Source: Vreelandella hamiltonii (GTDB lineage: Bacteria > Pseudomonadota > Gammaproteobacteria > Pseudomonadales > Halomonadaceae). Taken from it: 59,999 nt of DNA. The DNA lies in contig NZ_BMXN01000021.1 of NCBI RefSeq assembly GCF_014651775.1, forward strand, positions 1-59,999, in the 5' to 3' direction. The notes under the pieces are model-generated. The model worked only from the letters and a program-made list of their open reading frames with translations, was not told the DNA's origin and did no database searches. Made by a program: the position numbers and the translations under genes. Of the stretch, positions 36,571-46,195 are shown piece by piece. Position 1 is the stretch's first letter; each line of letters begins with the position of its first letter.

Positions 36571-38310
36571 ATGCGTAATAACAACTTCAAACTCACTACC
36601 CTCGCTGCCAGCCTGCTGCTGGCCTCGGGGGCCCTCATGGCCGACGACCAGGAAGCACGCGCCATCGCCGAACGGCTGGTCGATGAGCACTTCCAGAACT
36701 CTACCCTGAGCCGCGAGGAGCAGATAGAGGAGCTGCTGTGGTTCGCCAAGGCTGCCGAGCCGTTCCGAGGCATGAATATTCAGACCGTCGCCGAGGGTCT
36801 GACGACCCACGTCTACGAAAGCGAAGTGCTGGCCCCGGCGTTCAGCGAGCTGACCGGTATCAACATCACCCACAACATCATCGGCGAAGGCGATGTGGTG
36901 GACACCATGCAGAACCAGATGCAGTCCGGCAACAGCATCTATGACGGTTTCGTCAACGATACCGACTCCATCGGCACGCATATCCGTTACGGCACCACCA
37001 TCAACCTGACCGAGGCCATGGCCAACGAATGGGCAGACTACACCCTGCCTACGCTGGACCTGGACGATTTCATCGGCCTGCAGTACGGCACCGGGCCTGA
37101 TGGCAGCGTCTTCCAGCTACCGACCCAACAGTTCGCCAACCTCTACTGGTTCCGCTATGACTGGTTCCAGCGTGAAGACCTGCAGGAACAGTTCCGGGAC
37201 ATCTACGGTTACGATCTGGGCGTTCCCACCAACTGGACGGCCTACGAGGATATCGCCGAGTTCTTTACCGTCCACGTGGGCGAGATCGATGGCACCAAAG
37301 TGTATGGCCACATGGATTATGGTCGCCGTGACCCCTCGTTGGGCTGGCGTTTCCACGACTCCTGGCTGTCGATGGCCGGCATGGGCAGCCCAGGGGTGCC
37401 GTTTGGTAATCCCGTCGACGACTGGGGCATCCGCGTGAACGAGGAGAGCCAGCCGGTGGGCGCCAGCGTCAGCCGCGGTGGTGCCACCAACTCACCGGCG
37501 TCGGTATTTGCCATGCAGAAAGCCGTGGATTGGCTGCGTGACTTTGCGCCCGCCGAAGCCCAGGGCATGACGTTCGGTGAAGCCGGGCCGGTGCCTGCGC
37601 AGGGTCACATTGCCCAGCAAATCTTCTGGTATACCGCCTTCACTGCCGACATGACCGACCCCTCCGTGGCCGTGACCGATGACGAAGGCAACCCGCTGTG
37701 GCGCATGGCACCCTCGCCCACGGGCCCGTATTGGGAAGAAGGCATGAAAGTGGGTTATCAGGACGTAGGTGCCTGGACCTTCTTCGACTCCACGCCCGAA
37801 GACCGTCGTACGGCGGCCTGGCTGTTCGCCCAGTTCACCGTGGCCAAAACCACCTCGCTGGAAAAACTGATGCACGGCCTCACACCCATTCGTGAATCCG
37901 ACATCTTCTCGGACCAGATGACCGAAATGGCCCCCAAACTCGGCGGCCTGGTGGAGTTCTACCGCAGCCCCAACGAGTCCAACTGGACACCGACCGGCAC
38001 CAACGTGCCTGACTATCCGCGCATGGCACCGCTGTGGTGGCAAAACCTGGCACCGGTCATGAGCGGTGAAGTCACGCCCCAGGAAGGTCTGGACAAGCTG
38101 GCGGCCGACATGGACAACACCATGAATCGCCTGGCTCGGGCCAATGTGTTCGACAGCTATGCCCCGGTACTCAACGAAGAGCGTGACCCCCAGTACTGGC
38201 TGGATCAGGACGGCGCGCCCAAACCAAAACTCGACGATGAAATGCCGAAGGGTACCACCGTGCCCTACGACGAAATGATGGAAGCCTGGATGGCCGCAGG
38301 CACTCGCTGA
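36571..38310 (+). CDS. glpV: Glycerol ABC transporter, substrate-binding protein GlpV
   Basis: A 579-residue periplasmic binding protein, much longer than usual sugar-binding proteins, as typical of this glycerol family. A signal peptide (about residues 1-25, FKLTTLAASLLLASGALMAD) precedes the mature chain. The HVYESEVLAPAFSELTGINI region and many Trp/Tyr-containing loops suit a polyol ligand. GAGG precedes the start. A stable stem-loop follows the stop codon, before glpD. Confidence 0.9.
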   Translation: MRNNNFKLTTLAASLLLASGALMADDQEARAIAERLVDEHFQNSTLSREEQIEELLWFAKAAEPFRGMNIQTVAEGLTTHVYESEVLAPAFSELTGINITHNIIGEGDVVDTMQNQMQSGNSIYDGFVNDTDSIGTHIRYGTTINLTEAMANEWADYTLPTLDLDDFIGLQYGTGPDGSVFQLPTQQFANLYWFRYDWFQREDLQEQFRDIYGYDLGVPTNWTAYEDIAEFFTVHVGEIDGTKVYGHMDYGRRDPSLGWRFHDSWLSMAGMGSPGVPFGNPVDDWGIRVNEESQPVGASVSRGGATNSPASVFAMQKAVDWLRDFAPAEAQGMTFGEAGPVPAQGHIAQQIFWYTAFTADMTDPSVAVTDDEGNPLWRMAPSPTGPYWEEGMKVGYQDVGAWTFFDSTPEDRRTAAWLFAQFTVAKTTSLEKLMHGLTPIRESDIFSDQMTEMAPKLGGLVEFYRSPNESNWTPTGTNVPDYPRMAPLWWQNLAPVMSGEVTPQEGLDKLAADMDNTMNRLARANVFDSYAPVLNEERDPQYWLDQDGAPKPKLDDEMPKGTTVPYDEMMEAWMAAGTR

Positions 38311-38316
38311 GCCCTT

Positions 38317-38336
38317 GGGCGGGCGCAAGCCCGCCC
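38317..38336 (+). other. Stem-loop between glpV and glpD
   Basis: GGGCGGGC and GCCCGCCC form a perfect 8-bp stem with a GCAA tetraloop. There is no T run, so it is more likely an mRNA stabiliser or attenuator lowering glpD relative to the binding protein than a full terminator. Confidence 0.6.
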
Positions 38337-38402
38337 ATCGTTTCGGCAGTCAGTGACGACCGCGTGCCAACCTGGGGCTTTTTCTTGATAAGTGGATCCG
38401 CC

Positions 38403-40049
38403 ATGAAACTGCGTAACCGTAATGTAGAGAAATTGCACACCGATGACTTTGACGCACTGATCATTGGTGGTGGCATCAATGGTGCAGCCACCGCTGCGGC
38501 GCTGGCAGGCAAAGGCGCCAAAGTGGCCCTGATTGACCGTGGTGACTTCGCTGGCAGTACCAGCATGCACTCCTCCAACCTGGTTTGGGGGGGAATCAAG
38601 TATATGGAAAGCAAGGACTTTGCCCTGGTGCGCAAGCTCTGCAAGAGCCGTAACCACCTGATCAAGAGCTACCCTTCGACGGTGGAAGAAATTCGCTTTT
38701 TGACCACCATCACCCAAGGTTTTCGGCACTCGCCCCGCTATCTGTGGGCGGGTACCTGGCTGTACTGGCTGATGGGCAATGGCTTTACACGCCTGCCCCG
38801 CCTGCTGTCTCCCAGGAAACTCAAGCAGGAAGAGCCCATCATCGATATCAAGGATGCCGTGGGCGGGTTCGAATATTCCGATGCCTACCTGCACGACAAC
38901 GATGCCCGCTTCGTCTTCAACTTCGTGCGCCATGCGTTGAACTACGGTGCCGTCGCCGCCAATTACGTCGAGTCGCTGGGCGCCGAACGCGATGGCGAGC
39001 ACTGGGTCACCCGCGCCCGCAACGTCATGGACGGCACGACCTTCAATATTCGCTCCAAAGTGTTGATCAACGCCGCCGGGCCGTGGGTAGACCAGCACAA
39101 TGCCCTGACGGGCCAGAAGACCACCCATCAGCACTTGTACTCCAAGGGCATTCACCTCATCGTGCCCCAGCTCACGGCGACCAAGCGCGTGCTGGCCTTC
39201 TTTGCCGATGATGGCCGTCTGTTCTTCGTAATCCCCATGGGCAATCGTACCTGTATCGGCACCACCGATACGCACATGGAAAACCCTGAGGTCGATGTCA
39301 CGGCAGACGACATCGCCTTCGTGCTGGAGAACATCAACAAACGGCTGACACTGGACAAACCGCTGACCCAGGATGACATCATCTCCACCCGCTGCGGCGT
39401 GCGGCCGCTGGCCATCAAGGCCGAACAAGGCAGCGACCGAGACTTTCTGCAGCTGTCACGCAAGCACGTCATCGATACCAACCCGGAAAGCGCGCATATC
39501 AGCATCTTTGGCGGCAAGCTGACCGACTGCCTGAACGTGGGCGATGAAATTGCCGATGAAGTCATGAAACTGGGCGTTACCCTGCCCGACCCCAGCTTTC
39601 ACTGGTACGGTGAGCCGCCCGAGCCGGTCAAGCAGCAGTTCATGGACCAGGCCAAGCGCATGAATCTGGACGCCATGACGGCCGCCACCTCCTCCGAGCC
39701 GCTATCGTCTCGGCTGTGGCGACGCTACGCCGAACAGGCCATCCCGATGCTGGAAAAGATCCGCCAGGACCCTTCGGAGGCCGATATTCTCATCGAAGGC
39801 ACCGAGTACATCCGCTGTGAAATCGAGCATGCCCGAGACCATGAAATGATCACCCAGCTGGAAGATTTTCTGCGTCGTCGTGCCAAGGTATCGATGGTGG
39901 TTCACCACGAGCAGCTACGCCACTCCAGCGGCTTGCAAGAAGCCTGCCGCGTGCTGTTCGGCGAAGAGGCCGAGGCACGCCTGGCCACCTACTTTGCGGA
40001 AAACCGCGATACCTCTCGTCCCCCCAGCGAACCCGCCAGCCTGGCGTAA
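38403..40049 (+). CDS. glpD: Glycerol-3-phosphate dehydrogenase, FAD-dependent (GlpD)
   Basis: A 548-residue flavoenzyme that oxidises glycerol-3-phosphate to dihydroxyacetone phosphate at the membrane and feeds electrons to quinone. The FAD-binding ALIIGGGINGAATAAAL is at about residues 17-33, followed by the family motif STSMHSSNLVWGGIKYME. The substrate region includes THQHLYSKGIHLIVP and FVIPMGNRTCIGTTDT. The ATG at 38403 gives the family-like N-terminus. It is the last plus-strand gene of the glycerol locus and completes the route from glycerol to glycolysis. Confidence 0.93.
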   Translation: MKLRNRNVEKLHTDDFDALIIGGGINGAATAAALAGKGAKVALIDRGDFAGSTSMHSSNLVWGGIKYMESKDFALVRKLCKSRNHLIKSYPSTVEEIRFLTTITQGFRHSPRYLWAGTWLYWLMGNGFTRLPRLLSPRKLKQEEPIIDIKDAVGGFEYSDAYLHDNDARFVFNFVRHALNYGAVAANYVESLGAERDGEHWVTRARNVMDGTTFNIRSKVLINAAGPWVDQHNALTGQKTTHQHLYSKGIHLIVPQLTATKRVLAFFADDGRLFFVIPMGNRTCIGTTDTHMENPEVDVTADDIAFVLENINKRLTLDKPLTQDDIISTRCGVRPLAIKAEQGSDRDFLQLSRKHVIDTNPESAHISIFGGKLTDCLNVGDEIADEVMKLGVTLPDPSFHWYGEPPEPVKQQFMDQAKRMNLDAMTAATSSEPLSSRLWRRYAEQAIPMLEKIRQDPSEADILIEGTEYIRCEIEHARDHEMITQLEDFLRRRAKVSMVVHHEQLRHSSGLQEACRVLFGEEAEARLATYFAENRDTSRPPSEPASLA

Positions 40050-40076
40050 AAGCCGCGCTTGCGGTGAACGCCCATC

Positions 40077-40106
40077 AAAAAAAACCCCTGCCATCGCTGG
40101 CAGGGG
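40077..40106 (-). terminator. Terminator of the 74-aa gene, perhaps also of glpD
   Basis: CCCCTGCC and GGCAGGGG form a stem around ATCGCT. Eight A precede it on the plus strand, which become a T run on the minus strand, so it terminates the minus-strand gene best. Confidence 0.8.
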
Positions 40107-40135
40107 GCCAATCAGTTCAGTAAGCGAGTGACGAC

Positions 40136-40360
40136 CTACTCGTCGTGTACCACCGCCAGTTGAGAGTCGCCGGCCAGCACTTCATCCCAGGCCTCTTCCA
40201 GGGTACACCCCAGTCGGCTGTCGATGGTGTCGATGACCTCGACCGCGTGTTGCAGCGACTCGCGGTTGCCTTTTAGCGCCAGGACCAGTTTGGCCAGATC
40301 CTGTTTACTGAAAGCGCTAGCGATACGGTCAGCTTGTTGGCTCAATTCGATGCAGTTCAT
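40136..40360 (-). CDS. Hypothetical small protein (74 aa)
   Basis: A 74-residue acidic, mostly helical protein (MNCIELSQQADRIASAFSKQ at the start, LEEAWDEVLAGDSQLAVVHD near the end) that I do not recognise. AGGGACTTACC precedes the ATG and a terminator follows the stop codon, which supports a real single-gene transcript. It sits between glpD and glpK but has no obvious link to glycerol use. No signal peptide or membrane segment is present. Confidence 0.6.
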   Translation of the reverse strand: MNCIELSQQADRIASAFSKQDLAKLVLALKGNRESLQHAVEVIDTIDSRLGCTLEEAWDEVLAGDSQLAVVHDE

Positions 40361-40889
40361 GGTAAGTCCCTCATGGTATGCTCAGCCGCTGCCTGTTACG
40401 GTTCACGGAGTGTGGTAATCAAGCAGCCATCTTATTAATGAAGAATGATGACATTGCTACTCATGCTGGGCCGGGTAAGTGCCCAGTTCGGTAACTGCGA
40501 AACGGTCACAAGCGTTACAAGACCTTCGCCTTTGGCGCTTTGGTAAAACATCAGCGCCTCGGTGTGTAGCAAGGAACCCTGCGGCATATCGGGATAACAA
40601 GACACCGCCCTGATCCATGACTTCACTATGGTTCACGGGTGCAATACTCACAATGCACCCTTGGCAGCAGGCGCGGTTGTAGCTTGACTACAGAAACGTC
40701 AAAACCATGAAAGTGCTGATGGTTACTTTCACAAGCGCAGTTAAACGACTGTTTTAAATGAAACTTGAAAAACAAGTAAGAGTGCTAACAAAAACCTGAA
40801 TACTGAAAAAACATAATAAAAAAACGCCACCCTTGTTTGGGCAGCGTTTATTGCTTGAATCCAGGCAGCAAATAGGCGCGATATAGAGG
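40361..40889. other. Non-coding stretch between the 74-aa gene and glpK
   Basis: No convincing gene is seen in this 529-bp stretch; the short open frames on the minus strand lack ribosome binding sites and family features. The glpK terminator lies at its right end. The promoter of the 74-aa gene must lie at its left end. A small RNA cannot be excluded. Confidence 0.4.
40816..40848 (-). terminator. Terminator of glpK
   Basis: On the minus strand AACGCTGCCC pairs (with two G-T wobbles) with GGGTGGCGTT, and a run of T follows. It lies about 40 bp after the glpK stop codon. Confidence 0.85.
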
Positions 40890-42374
40890 CTACGTGGAGC
40901 GCACGCGGGAAACGGCATCCAACCAGCCCTGATAAAGCTGTTCGCGAGTCGCCTCCTCCATGCTGGGCGTGAAGCTCTTCTCGCAGCGCCACAGCTGTTC
41001 GATCTCTTCCAGGGTGTCGTACCACCCCAGCCGCAGTCCGGCCAGATACGCCGCCCCCAGCGCCGTGGTTTCCAGAATCGTCGGTCGATCCACCTGCACG
41101 TTGAGCATGTCGGCCAGAAACTGCATCACCCAGCTATTTTTCACCATGCCGCCATCGACACGCAGGTTGCCTGGCGCGGCATCCATGTCATCGTTCATGC
41201 AGAGCTGAAGGTCTCGAGTCTGGTAACACACCGCCTGCAGCCCGGCCGCGACGATTTCGGCGATCCCGGTATCCCGAGTCAGGCCAAAAATGGCGCCGCG
41301 GGCCTTGGGGTCCCAATGGGGGGCACCCAACCCGGTAAAGGCAGGCACCAGGTACACGCTGTGGCCGCTACGGGTTTTCTGGGCCAAGGCTTCGGTTTCC
41401 GAGGCGTCGGCAAACAGGTTCAGTCCGTCACGCAGCCACTGCACGGTCGCCCCGGCCACGAAGATACTGCCCTCCATGGCGTAGGTGGGCTTGCCATTGA
41501 TCCGGTAACCCACGGTGGTCAGCAGGCGGTTGCGGGAAACCGACGGCGTATCGCCGGTATTCACGATCATGAAACAGCCCGTGCCGTAAGTGCTTTTGCC
41601 CATGCCGGGCTTGAAGCAGGCTTGCCCGACCAGGGCTGCCTGCTGGTCACCCGCAACCCCGGCGATGGGCAAGGCAGCTCCAAGCCAGTGGGCTGCCATC
41701 GTGCCAAAGTCGTCGCTGGAGTCTTTCACGTCTGGCAGCATATTGGCGGGCACGTCGAACAGCGCCAGCAGCTCATCGTCCCAACGCTGCTCATGAATAT
41801 TGAACAGCGCCGTACGCGAGGCGTTGGTGGCATCGGTGACGTGCTGCTGGCCTTCGGTCAAGCGCCAGATCAGGAAGCTGTCGATGGTACCGAAGGCCAG
41901 CTCACCCTTGGCCGCCCGTTCGCGGGCGCCCTCGACCCGATCGAGTATCCAGGCCAGCTTGGTGGCAGAGAAGTAGGGGTCGATCAGCAGGCCGGTTTTG
42001 GCCTGCACCGCCTCGGTATGGCCCTCGTCCCGCAGCGCCTGACAGCGCTCGGAGGTGCGCCGATCCTGCCAGACAATGGCGTTATAGAGCGGCTTGCCCG
42101 TGGCGCGGTCCCATACCACCGTGGTTTCTCGCTGGTTGGTGATGCCGACACCGTCTATCTGTTCGGCACTGACCTGGGCCTTGGCCAGCACCTCTCGGCA
42201 AGTCGCCACCACGGAGTCCCAGATATCCTCCGGGTCGTGCTCGATCCAACCATCCTGGGGAAAGTGCTGGGGAAACTCCTGCTGGGCAACGGCCGCTACC
42301 TGGCCCTGGCGGTCGAAGAGAATGGCACGAGAGCTGGTGGTACCTTGATCGATGGCAAGAATGAAGGAGGACAT
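40890..42374 (-). CDS. glpK: Glycerol kinase
   Basis: A 494-residue FGGY-family kinase that phosphorylates glycerol to glycerol-3-phosphate with ATP, trapping it in the cell. The N-terminus [17 protein letters not shown] carries the phosphate-binding loop. The glycerol-binding [15 protein letters not shown] and [10 protein letters not shown] lie at about residues 77-110, and the FGGY signatures include [14 protein letters not shown]. The length matches the family. It lies 135 bp downstream of glpR in the same direction, with likely GlpR sites between them. Confidence 0.97.
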   Translation of the reverse strand: MSSFILAIDQGTTSSRAILFDRQGQVAAVAQQEFPQHFPQDGWIEHDPEDIWDSVVATCREVLAKAQVSAEQIDGVGITNQRETTVVWDRATGKPLYNAIVWQDRRTSERCQALRDEGHTEAVQAKTGLLIDPYFSATKLAWILDRVEGARERAAKGELAFGTIDSFLIWRLTEGQQHVTDATNASRTALFNIHEQRWDDELLALFDVPANMLPDVKDSSDDFGTMAAHWLGAALPIAGVAGDQQAALVGQACFKPGMGKSTYGTGCFMIVNTGDTPSVSRNRLLTTVGYRINGKPTYAMEGSIFVAGATVQWLRDGLNLFADASETEALAQKTRSGHSVYLVPAFTGLGAPHWDPKARGAIFGLTRDTGIAEIVAAGLQAVCYQTRDLQLCMNDDMDAAPGNLRVDGGMVKNSWVMQFLADMLNVQVDRPTILETTALGAAYLAGLRLGWYDTLEEIEQLWRCEKSFTPSMEEATREQLYQGWLDAVSRVRST

Positions 42375-42400
42375 GTCGTGTTCACTTTGTTGTAGGGTTC

Positions 42401-42430
42401 TTTCGATTTTGTCGGTTTTATTTCGTTTTA
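42401..42430. promoter_or_regulatory. 10-bp periodic TTTCG repeats, candidate GlpR sites
   Basis: Three consecutive decamers read TTTCGATTTT, GTCGGTTTTA and TTTCGTTTTA. DeoR-family repressors such as AgaR bind direct TTTC repeats of this spacing. They lie 27-56 bp upstream of the glpK start. Similar TTTCG words occur upstream of glpS (32041) and upstream of glpR. Confidence 0.45.
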
Positions 42431-42509
42431 TTATGCTCCAAGGCTACGCCAGCGGCTCGCAATGCTCAAGTATGAAACTGGCCAAGGTGGCGACGCCTTT
42501 CCCGCTGGG

Positions 42510-43268
42510 TCAGGCGATGTGCAGCGCCACATCGTGCTGGGTAAGCAGACGGGTAATCGACTCCGGCGGCCGACGGTCGGTGAACAGCGCATCCAGTTGC
42601 GAAAGATTGCCCTGACGCACCACCGGGTTACGGTGAAATTTCGAGTAGTCGGCGGCAAGATACACCCGGCGAGAATTGGCGATAATGGCCTGGGCCACGC
42701 GCACTTCCTGGTAGTCGAACTCCAGCAGCGAGCCATCTTCATCGATACCACTGATACCGATGATGCCGTAATCCACCTTGAACTGATTGATGAAGTCGAT
42801 GGTGGCTTCACCAATGATGCCCCCATCCCGCGAACGCACCTGCCCCCCGGCGATAATCACCGTGAAGTCTTCCTTGTGCTGCAGGATGGCAGCCACGTTC
42901 AGGTTGTTGGTGATGATTTCCAGCCCCTGGTGCTCCAGCAGCGCCTGGGCAATCATCTCGTTGCTGGTACCGATATTGATGAACAGTGAAGCATGGTGAG
43001 GAATATGCTGGGCCATGCAGCGGGCAATCCGCTCTTTCTCTTCCAGGTGCAGCGTCTTGCGCGTGCTGTAGGCGGTGTTCACCGTGCTCGACTCGACCCC
43101 TACACCGCCATGCACGCGCCGGACGCGCCCATCATTGGCCAGGGTATTCAGGTCGCGCCGGATGGTCTGGGGCGTTACCGCAAAATGTTCGGTCAGTTGC
43201 TCGATGCTCATGTAACCATGCTGGCGCACCAGCTCGACAATGGCATCCTGGCGATACTGCTGGTTCAT
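42510..43268 (-). CDS. glpR: Glycerol-3-phosphate regulon repressor GlpR (DeoR family)
   Basis: A 252-residue DeoR-type repressor. The N-terminal helix-turn-helix spans about residues 6-56 (SIEQLTEHFAVTPQTIRRDL, then the wing GRVRRVHGG). The C-terminal sugar-phosphate sensor has LFINIGTSNEMIAQAL and VDYGIIGISGIDEDGSLLEF, both typical of GlpR. Glycerol-3-phosphate should release it. The ATG at 43268 (MNQQYRQDAIV) gives the family N-terminus; the longer frame adds an unrelated 17 residues. Confidence 0.93.
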   Translation of the reverse strand: MNQQYRQDAIVELVRQHGYMSIEQLTEHFAVTPQTIRRDLNTLANDGRVRRVHGGVGVESSTVNTAYSTRKTLHLEEKERIARCMAQHIPHHASLFINIGTSNEMIAQALLEHQGLEIITNNLNVAAILQHKEDFTVIIAGGQVRSRDGGIIGEATIDFINQFKVDYGIIGISGIDEDGSLLEFDYQEVRVAQAIIANSRRVYLAADYSKFHRNPVVRQGNLSQLDALFTDRRPPESITRLLTQHDVALHIA

Positions 43269-43415
43269 AAGCCCGGCCTGTTCGTTATTGGTTGATCCAT
43301 GTGCGTAATAGATTAGCAAAATTTTCGATATCCAATCACGCGAACATGACCAAAAGCCGATGAAACGGCGCTTATAGCGGCCAGACCCACAGAATCATCG
43401 GTATCGCCACGCACA

Positions 43416-45203
43416 TCACCACCAGCGAAAGCGGCAATCCCAGCTTCCAGTAATCACCAAAGCGGTAGCCCCTGGCCCCAGCACCAGGGTGTTGGACTGA
43501 TGACCGATAGGCGTGAGGAAGGCACAAGAGGCGCTGACGGCCACCACCATCAGGAAGGGGTCCAGGGAAACGTCGAATCCATTGGCCAGGCTGGCGGCAA
43601 TGGGCGCCATCAGCAGCGCGGCAGCGGCGTTATTGACCACGTTCGACAGCAGCATGGAGAGCAGAAAGAGCCCCGCCAGGGAGACGATCACCGGCCACTC
43701 CAGGCCAAAGGTCAGCAGCGCGTTGGCAATGATCGCTGCCCCGCCGCTGGTTTCCAGCGCTTCGCCCACGGGCAGCATGGCCGCCAGCAGCACGATCACC
43801 GGCCCGTCGATGGCCTGATACCCCTCTCGCAGCGGCAGCACGCCGATCAACAGCGACACCAGCGCCGCCGTGCTCATGGCCACCGCAGCGGGCAGCAGAT
43901 CAAGCAGCATGGCGATAATGGCCAGCACGAAAATACCGATAGAGAGCAGCAGTTTGCGCGGCTGGCCCAGGTTCAGCTCGCGGTTGGCCAGCGGCAGGCA
44001 GCCCAGCGTGGCCAGGCTGTCGGCGATCTCGTTTTCACTGCCCTGCAGCAGCAGGACGTCGCCGGTTTGAAAACGAATGTCACGCAGCCGCTGCTTGAGT
44101 CGGGCGCCGTCACGGGCCACCGCCACCAGATGCAGGCCAAACTGATGATGCAGGCGCAGTTGGCGCACGCTGCGATTGACCATCATCGAGTCGTTGCGCA
44201 CCACCGCCTCGATCAACTGCAGCCCTTCGGTATCGACGGGCTGGCGCTCCTTCGCCGCTTGTTGCTCATCGCTTTCGTCTTCTTCGGCGTCGTCAGGCTC
44301 GGCAATGACGCTCAGGCCCACCTTGTCTTCCAGCAGCCTCAATTCATCGGGGCCTGCCTCCAGCAGCAGGATATCGCCCTCGCGCAGTACGCCGTGGAAA
44401 CGGTAGCCTGCCCGCCGGTCATCGTCGCGCACCACCGCCAGCACGGGAATGGTCTCTTCCAGCTCGTCGCGCAGCTGTTGCAGCGTCAGCCCATTGGCTT
44501 TAGAGGCCTCGCTGACCTTGAGTTCGACCAGGTAATTGGCGGTGTCGAACATGTCATCACCCGCCGACTGGGCATTGCGTTTGGGGGTGAATCGCCAGCC
44601 CACCAGCACAATGAAGGCCAGACCCACCAACGCCACCGCAGCACCCACGGGCGTAAAGCTGAACATGCCGAAATTTTCGCCCGTGATATTGCCACGATAC
44701 GCCGAGATGATGATGTTCGGCGGAGTACCGATCAGGGTGGTCAGGCCGCCCAGCAGCGAGCCGAACGCCAGCGGCATCAACAGCAGCGAGGGCGAAGTAT
44801 CGTGTTCTCGCGCCAGGCGCATGGCCACCGGCAGCAGCAGTGCCAATGCCCCGACATTGTTCATGACCCCCGACAACAGCACCACCGTGCCCACCAGCAC
44901 CAGCAGCTGCAGCAGCAGCCGCTCCCCGACCTTGAGCACCTGATGGGCAATGACGTCCACCACCCCTGAGCGTTCGAAACCACGGCTCAGCACCAGCACG
45001 GCGGCAACGGTGATCACCGCCGGGTGGCCAAAGCCCATGAACGCATCGTCTGCGGGTACCAGCCCCAGCATGACCGAACCCAGCAAGGCCGCCAGGGCCA
45101 CCAGATCATAGCGAAAACGCCCCCAGACAAACGCCGCCAGGGTGAGTCCAAGAACCACAAAGACCAACGTGCTGGGCGCAAGCCCCAAACTTTCCATGGA
45201 CAT
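43416..45203 (-). CDS. SLC13-family permease with two TrkA-C domains, frameshifted at the C-terminus
   Basis: A divalent-anion/Na+ symporter-type permease with membrane halves around two cytoplasmic TrkA-C (RCK_C) domains at about residues 215-305 and 325-410. Membrane motifs include MNNVGALALLLPVAM, GGLTTLIGTPPNIIISAYRG and SNVVNNAAAALLMAPIA. The frame ends in an atypical GATALVITGSWDCRFRWW. Near 43469-43472 one missing base in a C run (G run on the coding strand) diverts it. Restoring one base yields GPGGYRFGDYWKLGLPLSL and a last helix ending at a TAA at 43372-43374. Either the sequence has an error or the last helix is lost. Confidence 0.88.
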   Translation of the reverse strand: MSMESLGLAPSTLVFVVLGLTLAAFVWGRFRYDLVALAALLGSVMLGLVPADDAFMGFGHPAVITVAAVLVLSRGFERSGVVDVIAHQVLKVGERLLLQLLVLVGTVVLLSGVMNNVGALALLLPVAMRLAREHDTSPSLLLMPLAFGSLLGGLTTLIGTPPNIIISAYRGNITGENFGMFSFTPVGAAVALVGLAFIVLVGWRFTPKRNAQSAGDDMFDTANYLVELKVSEASKANGLTLQQLRDELEETIPVLAVVRDDDRRAGYRFHGVLREGDILLLEAGPDELRLLEDKVGLSVIAEPDDAEEDESDEQQAAKERQPVDTEGLQLIEAVVRNDSMMVNRSVRQLRLHHQFGLHLVAVARDGARLKQRLRDIRFQTGDVLLLQGSENEIADSLATLGCLPLANRELNLGQPRKLLLSIGIFVLAIIAMLLDLLPAAVAMSTAALVSLLIGVLPLREGYQAIDGPVIVLLAAMLPVGEALETSGGAAIIANALLTFGLEWPVIVSLAGLFLLSMLLSNVVNNAAAALLMAPIAASLANGFDVSLDPFLMVVAVSASCAFLTPIGHQSNTLVLGPGATALVITGSWDCRFRWW

Positions 45204-45325
45204 AGAGTGCCATCTCCCTGAGCGTTACAGCGGCGCGACTCCCTCCGCCATCTTCTCATTACATTAGACGATCGCAGTCATGCCGTACAGCCTCTGGATA
45301 ACCGTCATTCACTGCGCAGAGAACC

Positions 45326-45352
45326 GCAAAACGCTCGGCAAAACCGAGCGTT
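45326..45352 (-). terminator. Terminator of the crotonase/acyl-CoA synthetase operon
   Basis: AACGCTCGG and CCGAGCGTT form a perfect 9-bp stem with a 5-nt loop. On the minus strand it is followed by TTGC, so the T run is short. It lies about 34 bp after the crotonase stop codon. Confidence 0.75.
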
Positions 45353-45385
45353 AGAGGCGTACCGGGGGGAGGTGCAGGTTCAGCG

Positions 45386-46195
45386 TCAGGCTGGGCGATG
45401 CAGGCGCGCCAGCAGGCGTTCGACGGCCTCCAGGTGCTCGGGCTCGTTATGGCACAGCCCTTGGAACACGGCGCAAACGTCCAGAAAGGCTTTCAGTTCC
45501 ATGTCCGGTGCCATTTTCATCAGCCGCTTGGTCAGGCGCGTGGCCTTGGGGGGCTGGCTGGCCAGACGCGCTGCATGGGCCATGGTAGCCTCCATGAGCT
45601 GTTCAGGCTCGACCACTTCCAGCACGACGCCGTAGGCAAGCGCCTCGTCGGCATCGATCACGCGGCCCGACAGGGTCAGTTCGAAGGCACGCTGATAGCC
45701 GATCTGGCGCTGCAGGAACCAGGCGCCGCCATCGCCGGGGATGATGCCCAGATTGAGAAACGTCTCGCCGAAGCTCGCCTTGCGGGAAGCAATACGTAAA
45801 TCCGCCATATTGGCCAGGTCGAACCCGGCACCGATGGCCGCACCATTCACGGCGGCAATGATCGGCACTTCCACCTGGGCAAGCGCCAGCGGCATGCGCT
45901 GAATACCCTGACGATAACGCTCGGCGACTTCTGCCACGTCGCCAGCGAAGTCGCCGCTGCGGTTGGCCATGTCCTTGACATTGCCGCCTGCACAAAAGGC
46001 GCTGCCCGCCCCTGTGATGACCAGCACCGATATCTCTGGGCAAGCATTGACCCAACGAGCCGTGGCCACGATGTCATCCACCAGTGCCGTGCCGGTCAAG
46101 GCGTTGCGCACGTCATGTCGGTTCAAGGTCAGCGTGGCGACCCGCTCGTGCAGCGTCAGGGTGGCATCGGTCAAGCTGGGCAACGTCATCGTCAT
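45386..46195 (-). CDS. Enoyl-CoA hydratase/isomerase (crotonase) family protein B
   Basis: A 269-residue crotonase-fold enzyme. The oxyanion-hole segments are GSAFCAGGNVKDMA near residue 68 and VNGAAIGAGFDLANMADLRI near residue 120. SFGETFLNLGIIPGDGGAWF follows and resembles the pattern of degradative hydratase/isomerases. The reaction is probably hydration or isomerisation of an enoyl-CoA. Its ATG overlaps the stop codon of the acyl-CoA synthetase gene by four bases (ATGA), so the two are translationally coupled. Confidence 0.88.
   Translation of the reverse strand: MTMTLPSLTDATLTLHERVATLTLNRHDVRNALTGTALVDDIVATARWVNACPEISVLVITGAGSAFCAGGNVKDMANRSGDFAGDVAEVAERYRQGIQRMPLALAQVEVPIIAAVNGAAIGAGFDLANMADLRIASRKASFGETFLNLGIIPGDGGAWFLQRQIGYQRAFELTLSGRVIDADEALAYGVVLEVVEPEQLMEATMAHAARLASQPPKATRLTKRLMKMAPDMELKAFLDVCAVFQGLCHNEPEHLEAVERLLARLHRPA

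Noticed and set aside
40435..40651. Two overlapping 63-64 aa minus-strand frames between the 74-aa gene and glpK
   Set aside because: No ribosome binding site or recognisable pattern; neither frame stands out from background.
43500..44969. 489-aa plus-strand frame inside the SLC13 permease gene
   Set aside because: It lies antisense to a clear transporter gene and its translation is a Gln/His/Arg-rich artefact.
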